Numbered from the stretch's first letter, positions 27,801 to 36,350 are shown. The stretch: 64,000 bases of DNA from Cytobacillus depressus (GCF_008923245.1 NZ_WBOS01000002.1:620001-684000), one strand, 5' to 3'. The notes: generated by a model from the letters alone, not told the origin. Numbers and translations: made by a program.

Positions 27801-28019
27801 TTGAAATACACCATTGAGCAAGCAAGAATACTGGGAGGATTTACACAAGTAGAAATAGCGAAAAGGCTTGGCATGTCTGAAAAAACGTACATCCAATACG
27901 AGAAATATCGCAAAGTGTTTCGGATGGATACCGCCATGAAATTTGTTTCATTAACAAAAGTAAAAATAAACGAAATTATTTTTTTTAAGGATCAACTACA
28001 GAAAATCTGTAGTGGATAG
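27801..28019 (+). CDS. Cro-like HTH regulator (72 aa)
   Basis: TTG 27801 follows AAGGAGGTGGG. An XRE-type helix-turn-helix fills most of the protein (GFTQVEIAKRLGMSEKTYIQYEKYR). It is the first rightward gene, so it probably acts as Cro/antirepressor. Its last codons carry a further operator (27997-28011). Confidence 0.8.
   Translation: MKYTIEQARILGGFTQVEIAKRLGMSEKTYIQYEKYRKVFRMDTAMKFVSLTKVKINEIIFFKDQLQKICSG
27997..28011. promoter_or_regulatory. Downstream operator inside the Cro-like gene
   Basis: TACAG-AAAAT-CTGTA, identical with flanking bases to the operator at 27754-27768, lies within the last codons of the gene, 19 bp before the next start. Confidence 0.65.
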
Positions 28020-28029
28020 GAGGTGAACC

Positions 28030-28263
28030 ATGGAAAAAATTTGGTGGACGATGAAGGATTTAGAGCAGGTCACCGGGTACAGTGATGACTGGTTAAAGGA
28101 AAACATTCTGCTCCGACCGACATATAAGAGGTTACTTGATTTAGAAAATGGTGGGTTTGTATATTATCCTGAACGCCGCGGAGAGAAGTGGATGTTTATA
28201 GCATCGCAGATGCAGGAATTTTTAGAGAGGAATTTTATTCAGATTTTTGGGAGGGGGAGTTAA
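28030..28263 (+). CDS. DUF771 phage protein (77 aa)
   Basis: The pattern WWTMKDLEQVTGYSDDWLKENIL, then LENGGFVYYPE and GEKWMF, is that of DUF771, an excisionase-like small protein found behind the switch region of Firmicute phages. Ribosome binding site TAGGAGGTG. Probably DNA binding. Confidence 0.8.
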   Translation: MEKIWWTMKDLEQVTGYSDDWLKENILLRPTYKRLLDLENGGFVYYPERRGEKWMFIASQMQEFLERNFIQIFGRGS

Positions 28264-28466
28264 ATGATTCGTCTTCTGTGGATTTCAGAAAATGGTAAAT
28301 ACAAAGTTCTAGCTCGCCACTTTGAAGGCGATGCTGTCCACTGGTTGGCTACTGGAAGCATCAATCAAATGGGAATTATAGAGCTGTAAGATATGTAGAT
28401 CTGCCTTATTACGTCTTAGAGAAATTTAATGAGTTAAAGTCACAAGTGATGATTAAGGCTGAATGA
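28264..28466 (+). pseudogene. Frameshifted early phage gene
   Basis: The frame from ATG 28264 reads MIRLLWISENGKYKVLARHFEGDAVHWLATG and meets TAA at 28389. One base short in a G run (ATGGGAATT), the other frame continues without a break as NYRAVRYVDLPYYVLEKF to TGA at 28466. The two parts fit one small protein that I associate with this position in related phages. Either a real one-base deletion or a sequencing error. Confidence 0.6.
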
Positions 28467-28639
28467 GCTTTCTCTTTTTACCCACTTTGCAGAATTTGAT
28501 GAACGAAATCATGAATAAAAATTTGAAAACTGAATAGGAGGGCAAACGCGGCTGAATCTTTTCTCTTTTTTGGAGCCCCATTATTGGTAGTCGTCGGGAT
28601 TGTGATTGGTGATTGGAACTTTAAAAGAGGTGATGAGAA

Positions 28640-28732
28640 ATGAAGATTAAAGCAAAACATTGGTTGGCGTTAACCTCGGAAGAGCGTATTAAGCTATTGG
28701 GTTGGGTGTCAAACAAAAAAGAACGGAGGTGA
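28640..28732 (+). CDS. Small phage protein (30 aa)
   Basis: AAAGAGGTGATGAGAA precedes ATG 28640; the product is a short basic helix (LTSEERIKLLGWVSNKK). It ends inside the ribosome binding site of the next gene. Unknown function. Confidence 0.5.
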   Translation: MKIKAKHWLALTSEERIKLLGWVSNKKERR

Positions 28733-28737
28733 ATATA

Positions 28738-28950
28738 ATGCTTGAGCATCCAATGGTAACACAAATCAATAAAACCGGATACCCAAACATAGTCGCACAA
28801 CCAGAACACTCGGGAACAGATATATTTGGAAATGAAGTCCTGGCCGGTGACAGTGAAATATTGCTGCCAAATGGAGAAATGGTACTTGAGGATAGTTTAG
28901 AAGATTACTTGATTGAGTTTTTAGGATTCGAATTTACAATAGCAAAATAG
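28738..28950 (+). CDS. YqaI-like phage protein (70 aa)
   Basis: ATG 28738 after CGGAGGTG. The sequence HPMVTQINKTGYP, DIFGNEVLAGDSEILL and LEDYLIEFLGFEF has the layout of YqaI of the B. subtilis skin element. Function unknown; an early gene. Confidence 0.65.
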   Translation: MLEHPMVTQINKTGYPNIVAQPEHSGTDIFGNEVLAGDSEILLPNGEMVLEDSLEDYLIEFLGFEFTIAK

Positions 28951-29046
28951 ACCCCTGCTGCAACAGGAGTCCAAAAGTAAAACAATATATACATACATCT
29001 TAGACGATGTAACAGCTAGAAATCAATAACAGGAGGGAAAAAAATA

Positions 29047-29229
29047 ATGCCTTATTTTGATTCGAAGGAAAGAACGGTTTTCAGTCCACAAAATGAAAAG
29101 TTGGAGCCGTTTTATAAAATCCTTGAACAGTATCATCTAGTGATAGGCGGGAGCAATTTGTTTGATGATCTAGTAGAAACCTATGAATATCTTGATCAAG
29201 TTTTTAAGGAAGATCAGGGTGGAACTTAA
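29047..29229 (+). CDS. Hypothetical phage protein (60 aa)
   Basis: Good ribosome binding site AGGAGGG before the ATG. Acidic, no recognised motif. It overlaps the next gene by 11 bases. Confidence 0.6.
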   Translation: MPYFDSKERTVFSPQNEKLEPFYKILEQYHLVIGGSNLFDDLVETYEYLDQVFKEDQGGT

Positions 29230-29482
29230 ATCAAATATTCAAAGTTTAATATTTTCCTATATAAGGCATTGCTTCGATGAATACGGGATATTACCGAACG
29301 AAGATGATGTGTACTTGAGGTTTCAAATTCATTTCGATAATGGAGTTCCCTTTGAAATAGCTGAAGAAGAAATGAGGAAATTCGCCAGATTTCATGATTT
29401 AACTGATATTGATATTCGCTGGGAAGGTGAGTTAGATGGAAATAATTCTAGACGAATTGAAGCGCACCCTGAAATACCATAA
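29219..29482 (+). CDS. Hypothetical phage protein (87 aa)
   Basis: GTG 29219 is eight bases behind AAGGA within the end of the previous gene. The product is mostly helical and acidic (PNEDDVYLRFQIHFDNGVPFEIAEEEM). Not recognised. It overlaps the next gene. Confidence 0.55.
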   Translation: MELKSNIQSLIFSYIRHCFDEYGILPNEDDVYLRFQIHFDNGVPFEIAEEEMRKFARFHDLTDIDIRWEGELDGNNSRRIEAHPEIP

Positions 29483-29642
29483 AAGGCAGCATGGGGATAA
29501 CTTGATTCAAATTAAGAATAAAGAAGAATCGATCAACATGCTGAAAGAGGCTAATGAAAAGCATATTGAAACAATTGAACAAATTGAAGCCTTTATTAAA
29601 AAGAATGAAGATGAGGTTAATAAAATACTTCCATTATTTTAA
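29436..29642 (+). CDS. Coiled-coil phage protein (68 aa)
   Basis: ATG after AAGGTGAG. Residues 20-60 are a regular heptad-type helix rich in E, K and I. It directly precedes the Sak4-like ATPase and may be an accessory of the recombination proteins. Confidence 0.6.
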   Translation: MEIILDELKRTLKYHKRQHGDNLIQIKNKEESINMLKEANEKHIETIEQIEAFIKKNEDEVNKILPLF

Positions 29643-29661
29643 TTAGAAAGGAGTGAGTTAA

Positions 29662-30333
29662 TTGGAATTCACAAACGGTGCTCAAATTACAAAAAGCAAA
29701 AAGGCAAAAATCATCATCTATTCAAAGCCAGGTGATGGTAAAACGACCGTTGCTGGATTGCTACCAGGCAAAACTATAGTGCTCGATATTGATGGGACTA
29801 GCCAGGTGTTACAAGGTTATTCAAATGTAGATGTCGCGAAGATCAATCCAGCCGATCCGCATCAAAGTATTTTAGACTTTTACGCATTCGCAAAAGCAAA
29901 TATCGCAAACTATGACAATGTTTTTGTGGACAACCTTACTCATTACCAAAAGCTTTGGTTGATGAATAAAGGCGAAAAAACGAAAAGTGGTATGCCGGAA
30001 TTAAAAGATTATGCTCTATTCGACAATCACTTGCTAAAGGTTGTTGAAACATTCAACGGATTAGATGCCAACGTCATTTATACTGCTTGGGAAACTACAC
30101 GCAACATCATCCATGACGATGGGCAGCAGTATAACCAATTCATCCCGGATATTAGGGATAAAATCGTCAATCATGTTATGGGGATTGTACATGTAGTCGC
30201 TAGACTGCTTAGAAAGGCAGATGGTACGAGAGGATTTATGCTCGAAGGTAATCAAAGCATCTTTGCAAAAAACCATTTAGATGATCGCAAGGGATGCGTA
30301 CAAGAAGAACTAATAGTGTCATCCACAAATTAA
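29662..30333 (+). CDS. Sak4-like phage ATPase (AAA_24)
   Basis: 223 residues, TTG start with AAAGGAG. A RecA-type core: Walker A SKPGDGKTT near residue 23, the acidic VLDIDG strand, and a Walker B-like NVFVDNLTHY. Proteins like this stand in for RecA/Erf in single-strand annealing of phages and lie beside an SSB-like gene, as here. Intact. Confidence 0.8.
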   Translation: MEFTNGAQITKSKKAKIIIYSKPGDGKTTVAGLLPGKTIVLDIDGTSQVLQGYSNVDVAKINPADPHQSILDFYAFAKANIANYDNVFVDNLTHYQKLWLMNKGEKTKSGMPELKDYALFDNHLLKVVETFNGLDANVIYTAWETTRNIIHDDGQQYNQFIPDIRDKIVNHVMGIVHVVARLLRKADGTRGFMLEGNQSIFAKNHLDDRKGCVQEELIVSSTN

Positions 30334-30352
30334 AACCAGGGGGAAATAAACA

Positions 30353-30829
30353 ATGTCATTCTTTAAATTTGATGAATCAAACGCAAGCGCAGGATTTGAA
30401 TTAGTAGCAGAAGGTAAATATGAGGCTGTTATCGTGAACGCTGAAGCAGGAAAAACTCAAGCAGGCAAACCTAAATTATCAGTAGATTTTGAGATTCGTA
30501 GTGATGTTCCGCAAAACCATCAAGGTGCAAAGGTTCTTTACAACACTTTCACATTTGAACATGAAGTTTCAGTAAGGATCGTCAACTCATTAATTAAAGC
30601 TTGCGGATTCCCAAATGGTCATCCATTTAGCTCCCCGGATGATATGTCAAAGCAGCTTATCAATAAAAATCTAAAAATCACTGTAAAACATGAAGAATAT
30701 GAAAAAGTGGTTGATGGTGAGAAACAAAAACGGACTGCTGCTAAAGCAAAATATTATGATGTGTCCGATGTAAATCCGATTATGTCAGCTGGTGCAATCA
30801 ATATCGGGGATGATGATCTCCCGTTCTAA
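30353..30829 (+). CDS. DUF669 phage protein with SSB-like C-terminal tail
   Basis: 158 residues. The central part (EAGKTQAGKPKLSVDFEIRSD, then TFTFEHEVSVRIVNSLIKACG) matches DUF669. The protein ends in DDDLPF, very like the DDDIPF tip by which SSB recruits replication proteins. It follows the Sak4-like ATPase at 19 bp. I infer an SSB-like role. Confidence 0.8.
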   Translation: MSFFKFDESNASAGFELVAEGKYEAVIVNAEAGKTQAGKPKLSVDFEIRSDVPQNHQGAKVLYNTFTFEHEVSVRIVNSLIKACGFPNGHPFSSPDDMSKQLINKNLKITVKHEEYEKVVDGEKQKRTAAKAKYYDVSDVNPIMSAGAINIGDDDLPF

Positions 30830-30841
30830 AAATAACTAAAT

Positions 30842-30875
30842 AGAGAGGTTGGTTTTTGCTGGCCTCTCTTTTTTA
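30842..30875 (+). terminator. Terminator before the primase-helicase
   Basis: AGAGAGG/CCTCTCT stem with a T run; may be an attenuator between early modules. Confidence 0.6.
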
Positions 30876-30903
30876 TACCTAAAAACCTTATTTGGAGGGC
30901 GAA

Positions 30904-33252
30904 ATGAAAGAAAATCCGCACAATTTTAACGAAATCCCTGCTGAATTAAAAGCCCTTCCTCAATGGATTTTGTGGAGATCGGAAAAGCGAAATAACAAGC
31001 CAACAAAGGTGCCATATCAGATAACTGGGGAAATGGCGCAGGCAAATAATAGACGTACCTGGTCAACATTTGCAACGGCAGTCAAATTCTATTTGGAAGG
31101 TGACTATGACGGTATAGGGTTCGTTTTTAGCAGACAGGATAACTACATCGGAATTGATATTGATAACTGTGTTGTGGATGGAAAGCCGAATACTTTTGCT
31201 AATGAAATTATTGATTCATTAGACAGCTACACTGAATTTTCTCCAAGTGGAAAAGGCATTCACATCATCATTCGAGGCAAACTTCCACAATCTGTTTTAG
31301 GGACTGGCCGTAAAAGTACAAAGCACGGTTTAGAAGTTTACTCTTATGGCCGTTATTTTAGCTTCACCGGGAATCGTGAAAATTCTAATGATGTTTATGA
31401 ACGGACAGAAGAGCTGGCGGAAGTATTCGAACAGTACTTCGATGATAGAGACATTCAAGGCCGCGTGAACTTAGCAGATTTTGAAAAAGACGAAATTAAG
31501 ATTTCAAACGATGCTTTATGGGAAAGAATTTTTCGCAGTAAAAATGGTGATGAAATCCGTTCCCTGTATAACGGCCAATTAATCAATGGTGATCATTCAT
31601 CAAGTGATTTAGCGCTATGTAACCATCTTGCATTTTGGACAGGTAACTCAGCAACTCGGATGGATACGATGTTCCGAGAATCAGCTCTCATGCGTGATAA
31701 ATGGGATGTAATCCATTTTAGAGATACGAATGAAACATACGGAGAAAGAACCATTGCAACTGCTATTTCTTCCACTTCTACAACAATATTAGATAACAAA
31801 GAGCAATTCGCGGAATTTTCCTTTGACTTCCACAATGTTGAAGAAGTTGTGGAGGAAAAGCCGAAGAAGAAATTCCGATTAACCGAGCTCGGAAACGCAG
31901 AACGGATCGCCTATGAATATGGTCATGTAATCAAGTATGTCAGCGATATGAGTTGGTTAATATGGGACGGCAAACGTTGGAAATTAGACACCAAAAAAGA
32001 AATTGAAAAAATTACTGCAAAGGTGATCCGAGGTCTATATAAATCCGATGATGAAGCAGAGACAAAATGGGCCCGTATGTGTGAACGAAGAAATATTCGA
32101 ATGAATAGCATTAAGGACCTCATGCCATTGGTTCCAGGAGAACGTGAAGACTTTGATCGACATAAATATTTGTTCAATGTCGAAAACGGCATCGTGGATT
32201 TGAAAACAGGTAAGCTGCAGCAGCATGACCGTAATTTGCATCTTACTAAGATCACCAACATTGAATTTGATGAAAACGCGAAATGTCCAGAATGGATCAA
32301 CTTCTTAGATCAAATTTTTCAAGGTGATCAAGAGCTTGTCGAGTACATGCAAAGATTAATCGGATATTCTCTAACTGGAGAAATCACAGAGCAAATAATG
32401 GTCTTTCTAATCGGTGGTGGATCCAATGGTAAATCAACTTTTATAAACACCATTAAGGACCTAATGGGCGAATACGGTAAGCAAGCTAAATCAGATACTT
32501 TCATCAAGAAGAAAGAAACTGGCGCCAATAATGACATTGCTAGATTAGTAGGCTCCCGCTTTGTTTCTGCAATCGAAAGTGAAGATGGTGAGCAACTATC
32601 GGAAGCATTTGTAAAGCAAATAACGGGTGGCGAGCCGGTACTCGCGCGGTTCCTTCGACAAGAGTATTTCGAGTTTACACCTGAATTCAAAGTGTTCTTT
32701 ACAACAAACCATAAGCCGGTAATCAAAGGTGTCGATGAAGGTATCTGGCGTAGGATTCGCTTAATTCCGTTCAATCTACAGCTGCCAAAAGAAAAACGAG
32801 ATAAGAGGCTCCCAGAGAAACTAAGTTTGGAAATGCCAGGCATTCTGAATTGGGCGATTGAGGGGTGCTTGAAGTGGCAGCAGTCGGGGTTAAATGATCC
32901 AGCAATCGTTATGAAGGCAACTGGCGATTACAAAGAAGAAATGGATATTCTCGGGCCATTTATGTTCGAATGTTGCTTCAAACAAGAAAATGCACAAATT
33001 GAAGCGAAAGAACTCTATGAAGTTTATGCAAATTGGTGTTTCAAAAATGGCGAACATCAATTAAAAAATCGAGCATTCTATCGAATTTTGGAATCGCAAG
33101 GTTTTAAACGAGAACGCGGTAATAGAAACAAGTATTTCATTCATGGTGTTACTTTGATAGAGCGAAAAAATACTTTTTTTCAGCAAAAGTTACTAGAAAA
33201 CGATGAGAACAGAGAAAGTGTTACTAAAAATAACACATTTAAAATTACCTAA
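30904..33252 (+). CDS. P4/D5-type primase-helicase
   Basis: 782 residues. N-terminal primase-polymerase part (GIGFVFSRQDNYIGIDIDN, then EFSPSGKGIHIII: acidic catalytic residues and the S-x-H-type strand), D5-N domain (VENGIVDLKTGKL) and SF3 helicase with Walker A GGGSNGKST near residue 503, and FTTNHKP sensor. It makes primers and unwinds at the phage origin. ATG 30904 after GGAGGG; TTG 30892 overlaps that site. Confidence 0.92.
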   Translation: MKENPHNFNEIPAELKALPQWILWRSEKRNNKPTKVPYQITGEMAQANNRRTWSTFATAVKFYLEGDYDGIGFVFSRQDNYIGIDIDNCVVDGKPNTFANEIIDSLDSYTEFSPSGKGIHIIIRGKLPQSVLGTGRKSTKHGLEVYSYGRYFSFTGNRENSNDVYERTEELAEVFEQYFDDRDIQGRVNLADFEKDEIKISNDALWERIFRSKNGDEIRSLYNGQLINGDHSSSDLALCNHLAFWTGNSATRMDTMFRESALMRDKWDVIHFRDTNETYGERTIATAISSTSTTILDNKEQFAEFSFDFHNVEEVVEEKPKKKFRLTELGNAERIAYEYGHVIKYVSDMSWLIWDGKRWKLDTKKEIEKITAKVIRGLYKSDDEAETKWARMCERRNIRMNSIKDLMPLVPGEREDFDRHKYLFNVENGIVDLKTGKLQQHDRNLHLTKITNIEFDENAKCPEWINFLDQIFQGDQELVEYMQRLIGYSLTGEITEQIMVFLIGGGSNGKSTFINTIKDLMGEYGKQAKSDTFIKKKETGANNDIARLVGSRFVSAIESEDGEQLSEAFVKQITGGEPVLARFLRQEYFEFTPEFKVFFTTNHKPVIKGVDEGIWRRIRLIPFNLQLPKEKRDKRLPEKLSLEMPGILNWAIEGCLKWQQSGLNDPAIVMKATGDYKEEMDILGPFMFECCFKQENAQIEAKELYEVYANWCFKNGEHQLKNRAFYRILESQGFKRERGNRNKYFIHGVTLIERKNTFFQQKLLENDENRESVTKNNTFKIT

Positions 33253-33481
33253 AAGCCTTATATATCAAGGGTTAGAGATACTTTTAAGTTACTTTTGTTA
33301 TTTTTGTTACTAAATATATATATAAACAAAAAAATAAATATATATATAAGTACTTATTAGGAGCGCTTATACCTTTTTGAGGTAACAAAAGTAACCGAAG
33401 GACTCAAACCCCTTGGGGCTGTAGGGATTAGCGTTGTTACTAATTAGTAACACGTGCTATTTTTAACCGTTTTTCCGTAAC
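33189..33481. other. Candidate phage replication origin
   Basis: GTTAC or its complement occurs nine times in 293 bp (33189, 33220, 33288, 33306, 33382, 33391, 33436, 33447, 33477), including GGTAAC-AAAA-GTAACC-like and the palindrome GTTACTAATTAGTAAC. An A/T-only block of about 40 bp lies at 33311-33350. The site begins in the end of the primase-helicase gene and fills the non-coding gap behind it. Confidence 0.45.
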
Positions 33482-33517
33482 ACTTTTTAGTAGTTTTGAA
33501 TAACAGAGGTGATAGAT

Positions 33518-33946
33518 TTGCAAGTTTTAAAAATTCTAAGCCTAATTTGGAAATCGGGTGCAAATATCTATCTTGATAAAAGCGATGATCGAATTGCGAT
33601 AGAAAATCAAAATTTAATTCCAGCCCAAGTAATGCAAGCTGCTGAACAAAATTTTAAGTCAATCGATGAATGGTTTAAATCATGGAAAGATGCCAGCTCG
33701 GAGAAAATCACTCTTATGAAAATGGTCCATCAAATCTGTGGCTGGCAGCATAACGAAAAAATAAATGATTGGTTATGCGTTGAAGTAGATTCACTAGATT
33801 TATTCAATGACTGGATGATCGTGCTTGCGAAGAATGGCTGGAAAGACATATACGACGATTACCGTGAATTTGAAAATGATGAATCTAATGCGTTGGCTAA
33901 AGAACTATACAACCGTGCTATTACATATGCCAAAACTCAAAAATAA
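33518..33946 (+). CDS. Phage protein with TubC-N-like N-terminal segment (142 aa)
   Basis: TTG 33518 follows AGAGGTG with a six-base gap; a GTG at 33509 overlaps that site. The first 45 residues (ILSLIWKSGANIYLDKSDDRIAI, LIPAQVMQAAEQNFKSIDEW) resemble the small helical TubC-N fold seen in many phage proteins. The rest is not recognised. Confidence 0.6.
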   Translation: MQVLKILSLIWKSGANIYLDKSDDRIAIENQNLIPAQVMQAAEQNFKSIDEWFKSWKDASSEKITLMKMVHQICGWQHNEKINDWLCVEVDSLDLFNDWMIVLAKNGWKDIYDDYREFENDESNALAKELYNRAITYAKTQK

Positions 33947-33961
33947 AGAAGGTGTTAACAA

Positions 33962-34501
33962 TTGATTTTTTATCATTACACGGATACGGAATTAAATAAA
34001 ATACTCAAAACATTAACGATAGTTGTTGATACTCGAGAAAATGTAAATGGCCATATTCTTGATTATTTGCGCCAAAAGGATATTCCAGTAAATATTCAAA
34101 AGATAGACACTGGAGATTATGGCTGCATGATACCGAAAAATGAAGAGCTAGGAATTGCTCGTGATATATATTTAAGCAGTCGAGTGGAACGCAAGGCTCA
34201 CATAGATGAAATCACAGGGAATCTCCAAAAAGATACGGCAACAGCATTTGAAAATGAATTGATTCGCTCAAAGGACATTCCCTTCACTTTAATTGTGGAA
34301 GATCTCCATGGTTACGAAAAAATGCTTAAAGGTGAGTATCGTTCAAAATACAATCCATTAGCTTTGCTAGGGCGGCTCAATACATTCAAAGCTAGATACA
34401 ATTTCGAGATTGTGTATTTAGATCAAAAATACAGCGGTAATTGGATATATCACCATTTTTATTATCAAGCGAAACACTATCTTAAAACTGGAATTATTTA
34501 A
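33962..34501 (+). CDS. ERCC4-family nuclease
   Basis: 179 residues from a TTG start. The XPF/ERCC4 active site is visible: VVDTRE near residue 22, DTGDYG near 49 and VERKAHIDE near 77 (GD...ERK...D). Likely a structure-specific endonuclease in phage replication or recombination. Confidence 0.82.
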   Translation: MIFYHYTDTELNKILKTLTIVVDTRENVNGHILDYLRQKDIPVNIQKIDTGDYGCMIPKNEELGIARDIYLSSRVERKAHIDEITGNLQKDTATAFENELIRSKDIPFTLIVEDLHGYEKMLKGEYRSKYNPLALLGRLNTFKARYNFEIVYLDQKYSGNWIYHHFYYQAKHYLKTGII

Positions 34502-34524
34502 AAAAAGAAAGAGGGTAAAAAAAT

Positions 34525-34977
34525 ATGACAAACATTAAATTAAACGTTCTATTCAAGAAAATGCAAAAGGATGATAAAAAAGAGGTCCTAATGTTCCATG
34601 TAGTTAGCAATGAACTGCCGCATGCTGATGAATTATTAAAAATGCCTGGATCAATTACTCTTCTAACTGTGGAAGAAAGCGAAGTCGAAGCAATTGGAGC
34701 AGAGTTTGTTTCTATCCAACGTGATAATAAGAAAACTGTATTGAAGTTTAATGTTAAGAACGATGCAGAAGAAAAGGTAAATCAGCTTTATCCTTATGCT
34801 GGTGAAAATGTATCTCTAATTCTACAACCTTCTCAAATGACGATTGAAGAATTCTATGAAGATGGTCATGAAGGCATTAAATATTCTGTGGACGGTAATG
34901 GAAATGTCTCGGTTCCAGATGGTCAATTGTCTATTGATGAAGATGCAGAAGAACCGAAATTGAAGGTAGTTAAATAA
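34525..34977 (+). CDS. Hypothetical phage protein (150 aa)
   Basis: Acidic protein with good ribosome binding site (GAGGG). No motif recognised. Its stop codon overlaps the next ATG (TAATG), so translation is coupled. Confidence 0.65.
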   Translation: MTNIKLNVLFKKMQKDDKKEVLMFHVVSNELPHADELLKMPGSITLLTVEESEVEAIGAEFVSIQRDNKKTVLKFNVKNDAEEKVNQLYPYAGENVSLILQPSQMTIEEFYEDGHEGIKYSVDGNGNVSVPDGQLSIDEDAEEPKLKVVK

Positions 34978-35120
34978 TGGCGAATATGAAAAAACGTAAA
35001 CGTCGGTTGGGCAAATCTCTTGCCCGCCGTTGTAAAGAGTTTGATAAATATCGGACGGAGAAGGCTTGGCGAAATATATTTGTGAAAGCTGGGGTGTTAA
35101 AGAATGAACATCAACTTTGA
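34977..35120 (+). CDS. Small basic phage protein (47 aa)
   Basis: ATG 34977 overlaps the preceding stop. The product opens with a very basic stretch (KKRKRRLGKSLARRCK), as in nucleic-acid-binding peptides, and overlaps the next gene by 17 bases. Both overlaps support it as a real gene. Confidence 0.6.
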   Translation: MANMKKRKRRLGKSLARRCKEFDKYRTEKAWRNIFVKAGVLKNEHQL

Positions 35121-35580
35121 AGAACTACCCAAATATGATGTGTACAATATGCATTTAACAGATGATGATTACAAATTAGCAGAGCAAAACGGAATATCTC
35201 GTCAAACTGCATACCATCGCTTCTACTCACTTGGTTGGAGTGCTGAAAAAACAGTTAATACACCCCTTAATAAATCGTCCAAAGATCGCTCTTTATGGCG
35301 AAAAAAGTGTGATGAAATTGGGTTGAAGTATAGCACGTTTCAAAAGCGAGTACGTAAAGGGATGAAGCCTGAAGATGCTTTTTATCTGCCGCGTAAACCA
35401 AAGTTGAGCTTGAAACAAATTGAAATTGCATCGTCAAATGGGATCGGTATGAACACAGTCATGAATAGGGTGTATAACCAAAAATGGGATGTTGAAAGAG
35501 CGATTACTGAGCCAGTTGATAAACGTAAAACTAGAATATCGAATAGGGGGATAGAAGATGAATTTACAACCACTTTATGA
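35104..35580 (+). CDS. Protein with three helix-turn-helix-like repeats
   Basis: 158 residues built from three copies of one unit: about residues 20-53 (AEQNGISRQTAYHRFYSLGW), 63-96 (CDEIGLKYSTFQKRVRKGM) and 99-135 (ASSNGIGMNTVMNRVYNQKW), each ending in an A-x3-P-type segment (TVNTPL, AFYLPR, AITEPV). Each looks like an HTH with a following helix, so sequence-specific DNA binding is likely. Overlaps both neighbours. Confidence 0.65.
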   Translation: MNINFEELPKYDVYNMHLTDDDYKLAEQNGISRQTAYHRFYSLGWSAEKTVNTPLNKSSKDRSLWRKKCDEIGLKYSTFQKRVRKGMKPEDAFYLPRKPKLSLKQIEIASSNGIGMNTVMNRVYNQKWDVERAITEPVDKRKTRISNRGIEDEFTTTL

Positions 35581-36043
35581 TGTGCAACGCAATGTAGATT
35601 TAGTCATCGCCCGAAATACACGATCGGACATTAATGAGCTAGAAAATATCCATAAACGAGTAATCGCATTTAAAGTCGAGGTTGCTGAGTTTGCGAACGA
35701 AATTTCATTCTTTAAATACTGGAAACAATCGCATGAAATGGATAAAGCAAAGACTTTAGAGGAGTTAGCCGATTGTATGGCCTTCCTACTATCCATCGGA
35801 ATATCAAGGCAGTTTGATCGAAAGGTTTTAGAGATTAATCCGCATGAATATAAAAAGGTGCCAATTCTGTATTTGTTCAATTATCTGTTTAAGAATGAAT
35901 TGAATACTAAAGATTATTGGCAAGCTGCATTTGAAAATTTGATATGCATTGGTTTGAAACTTGGGCTTTCAATCGCTGAAATGGAAGTTGCTTATTATAC
36001 AAAGTCGGGCGTAAATATTGAACGTCAGAAAGCGAGGTATTGA
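35558..36043 (+). CDS. All-alpha dUTPase-like NTP pyrophosphatase
   Basis: 161 residues. The metal-binding helix pair KVEVAEFANEISFFKYW and LEELADCMAFLLSIG, plus the end AYYTKSGVNIERQKARY, are typical of dUTPase type 2 enzymes of Gram-positive phages. They keep uracil out of phage DNA. Confidence 0.85.
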   Translation: MNLQPLYDVQRNVDLVIARNTRSDINELENIHKRVIAFKVEVAEFANEISFFKYWKQSHEMDKAKTLEELADCMAFLLSIGISRQFDRKVLEINPHEYKKVPILYLFNYLFKNELNTKDYWQAAFENLICIGLKLGLSIAEMEVAYYTKSGVNIERQKARY

Positions 36044-36044
36044 A

Positions 36045-36176
36045 ATGAAACTCGATGCCTGGGAAAGAGAAAAAATGATTTCTGTCCTAGAATGGCGCAC
36101 AGGGTTTCTGAGAGAATATTTAATCACCTTGTCAGATGAAAAGCTCGAGGAATTATATAAGGAGCGTGTGGGATAA
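36045..36176 (+). CDS. Small helical phage protein, BH0509-like (43 aa)
   Basis: ATG one base after the dUTPase stop, GAGG nearby. EREKMISVLEWRTGFLREYLITLSDEKLEELY has the pattern of BH0509-type small proteins. Unknown function. Confidence 0.5.
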   Translation: MKLDAWEREKMISVLEWRTGFLREYLITLSDEKLEELYKERVG

Positions 36177-36350
36177 ATGAAGTGTCCTGTCTGTGGAGCA
36201 AGCACCAGAGTTAATGACAGCAGGGCTCATGATAAATATGTACAACGTCGAAGGGAATGTAAGGATTGTTTTACAAGGTTTACGACAACAGAACGATTAA
36301 TACTCAATTCAATCGATAAGCACGTATTGGACCGAATCTTATGCAAGTAA
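36177..36350 (+). CDS. NrdR-like zinc-ribbon phage protein (57 aa)
   Basis: CPVCGASTRVNDSRAHDK...RRRECKDCFTRFTTTER is the N-terminal zinc ribbon of NrdR, the nucleotide reductase repressor, without its ATP-cone. The ATG abuts the previous stop. A stand-alone ribbon could bind DNA or act as a decoy; not established. Confidence 0.6.
   Translation: MKCPVCGASTRVNDSRAHDKYVQRRRECKDCFTRFTTTERLILNSIDKHVLDRILCK

Noticed and set aside
28540..28642. Membrane-like frame (AESFLFFGAPLLVVVGIVIGDW) ending at 28642
   Set aside because: Has a hydrophobic segment and AGGAGG upstream but no usable start codon in frame.
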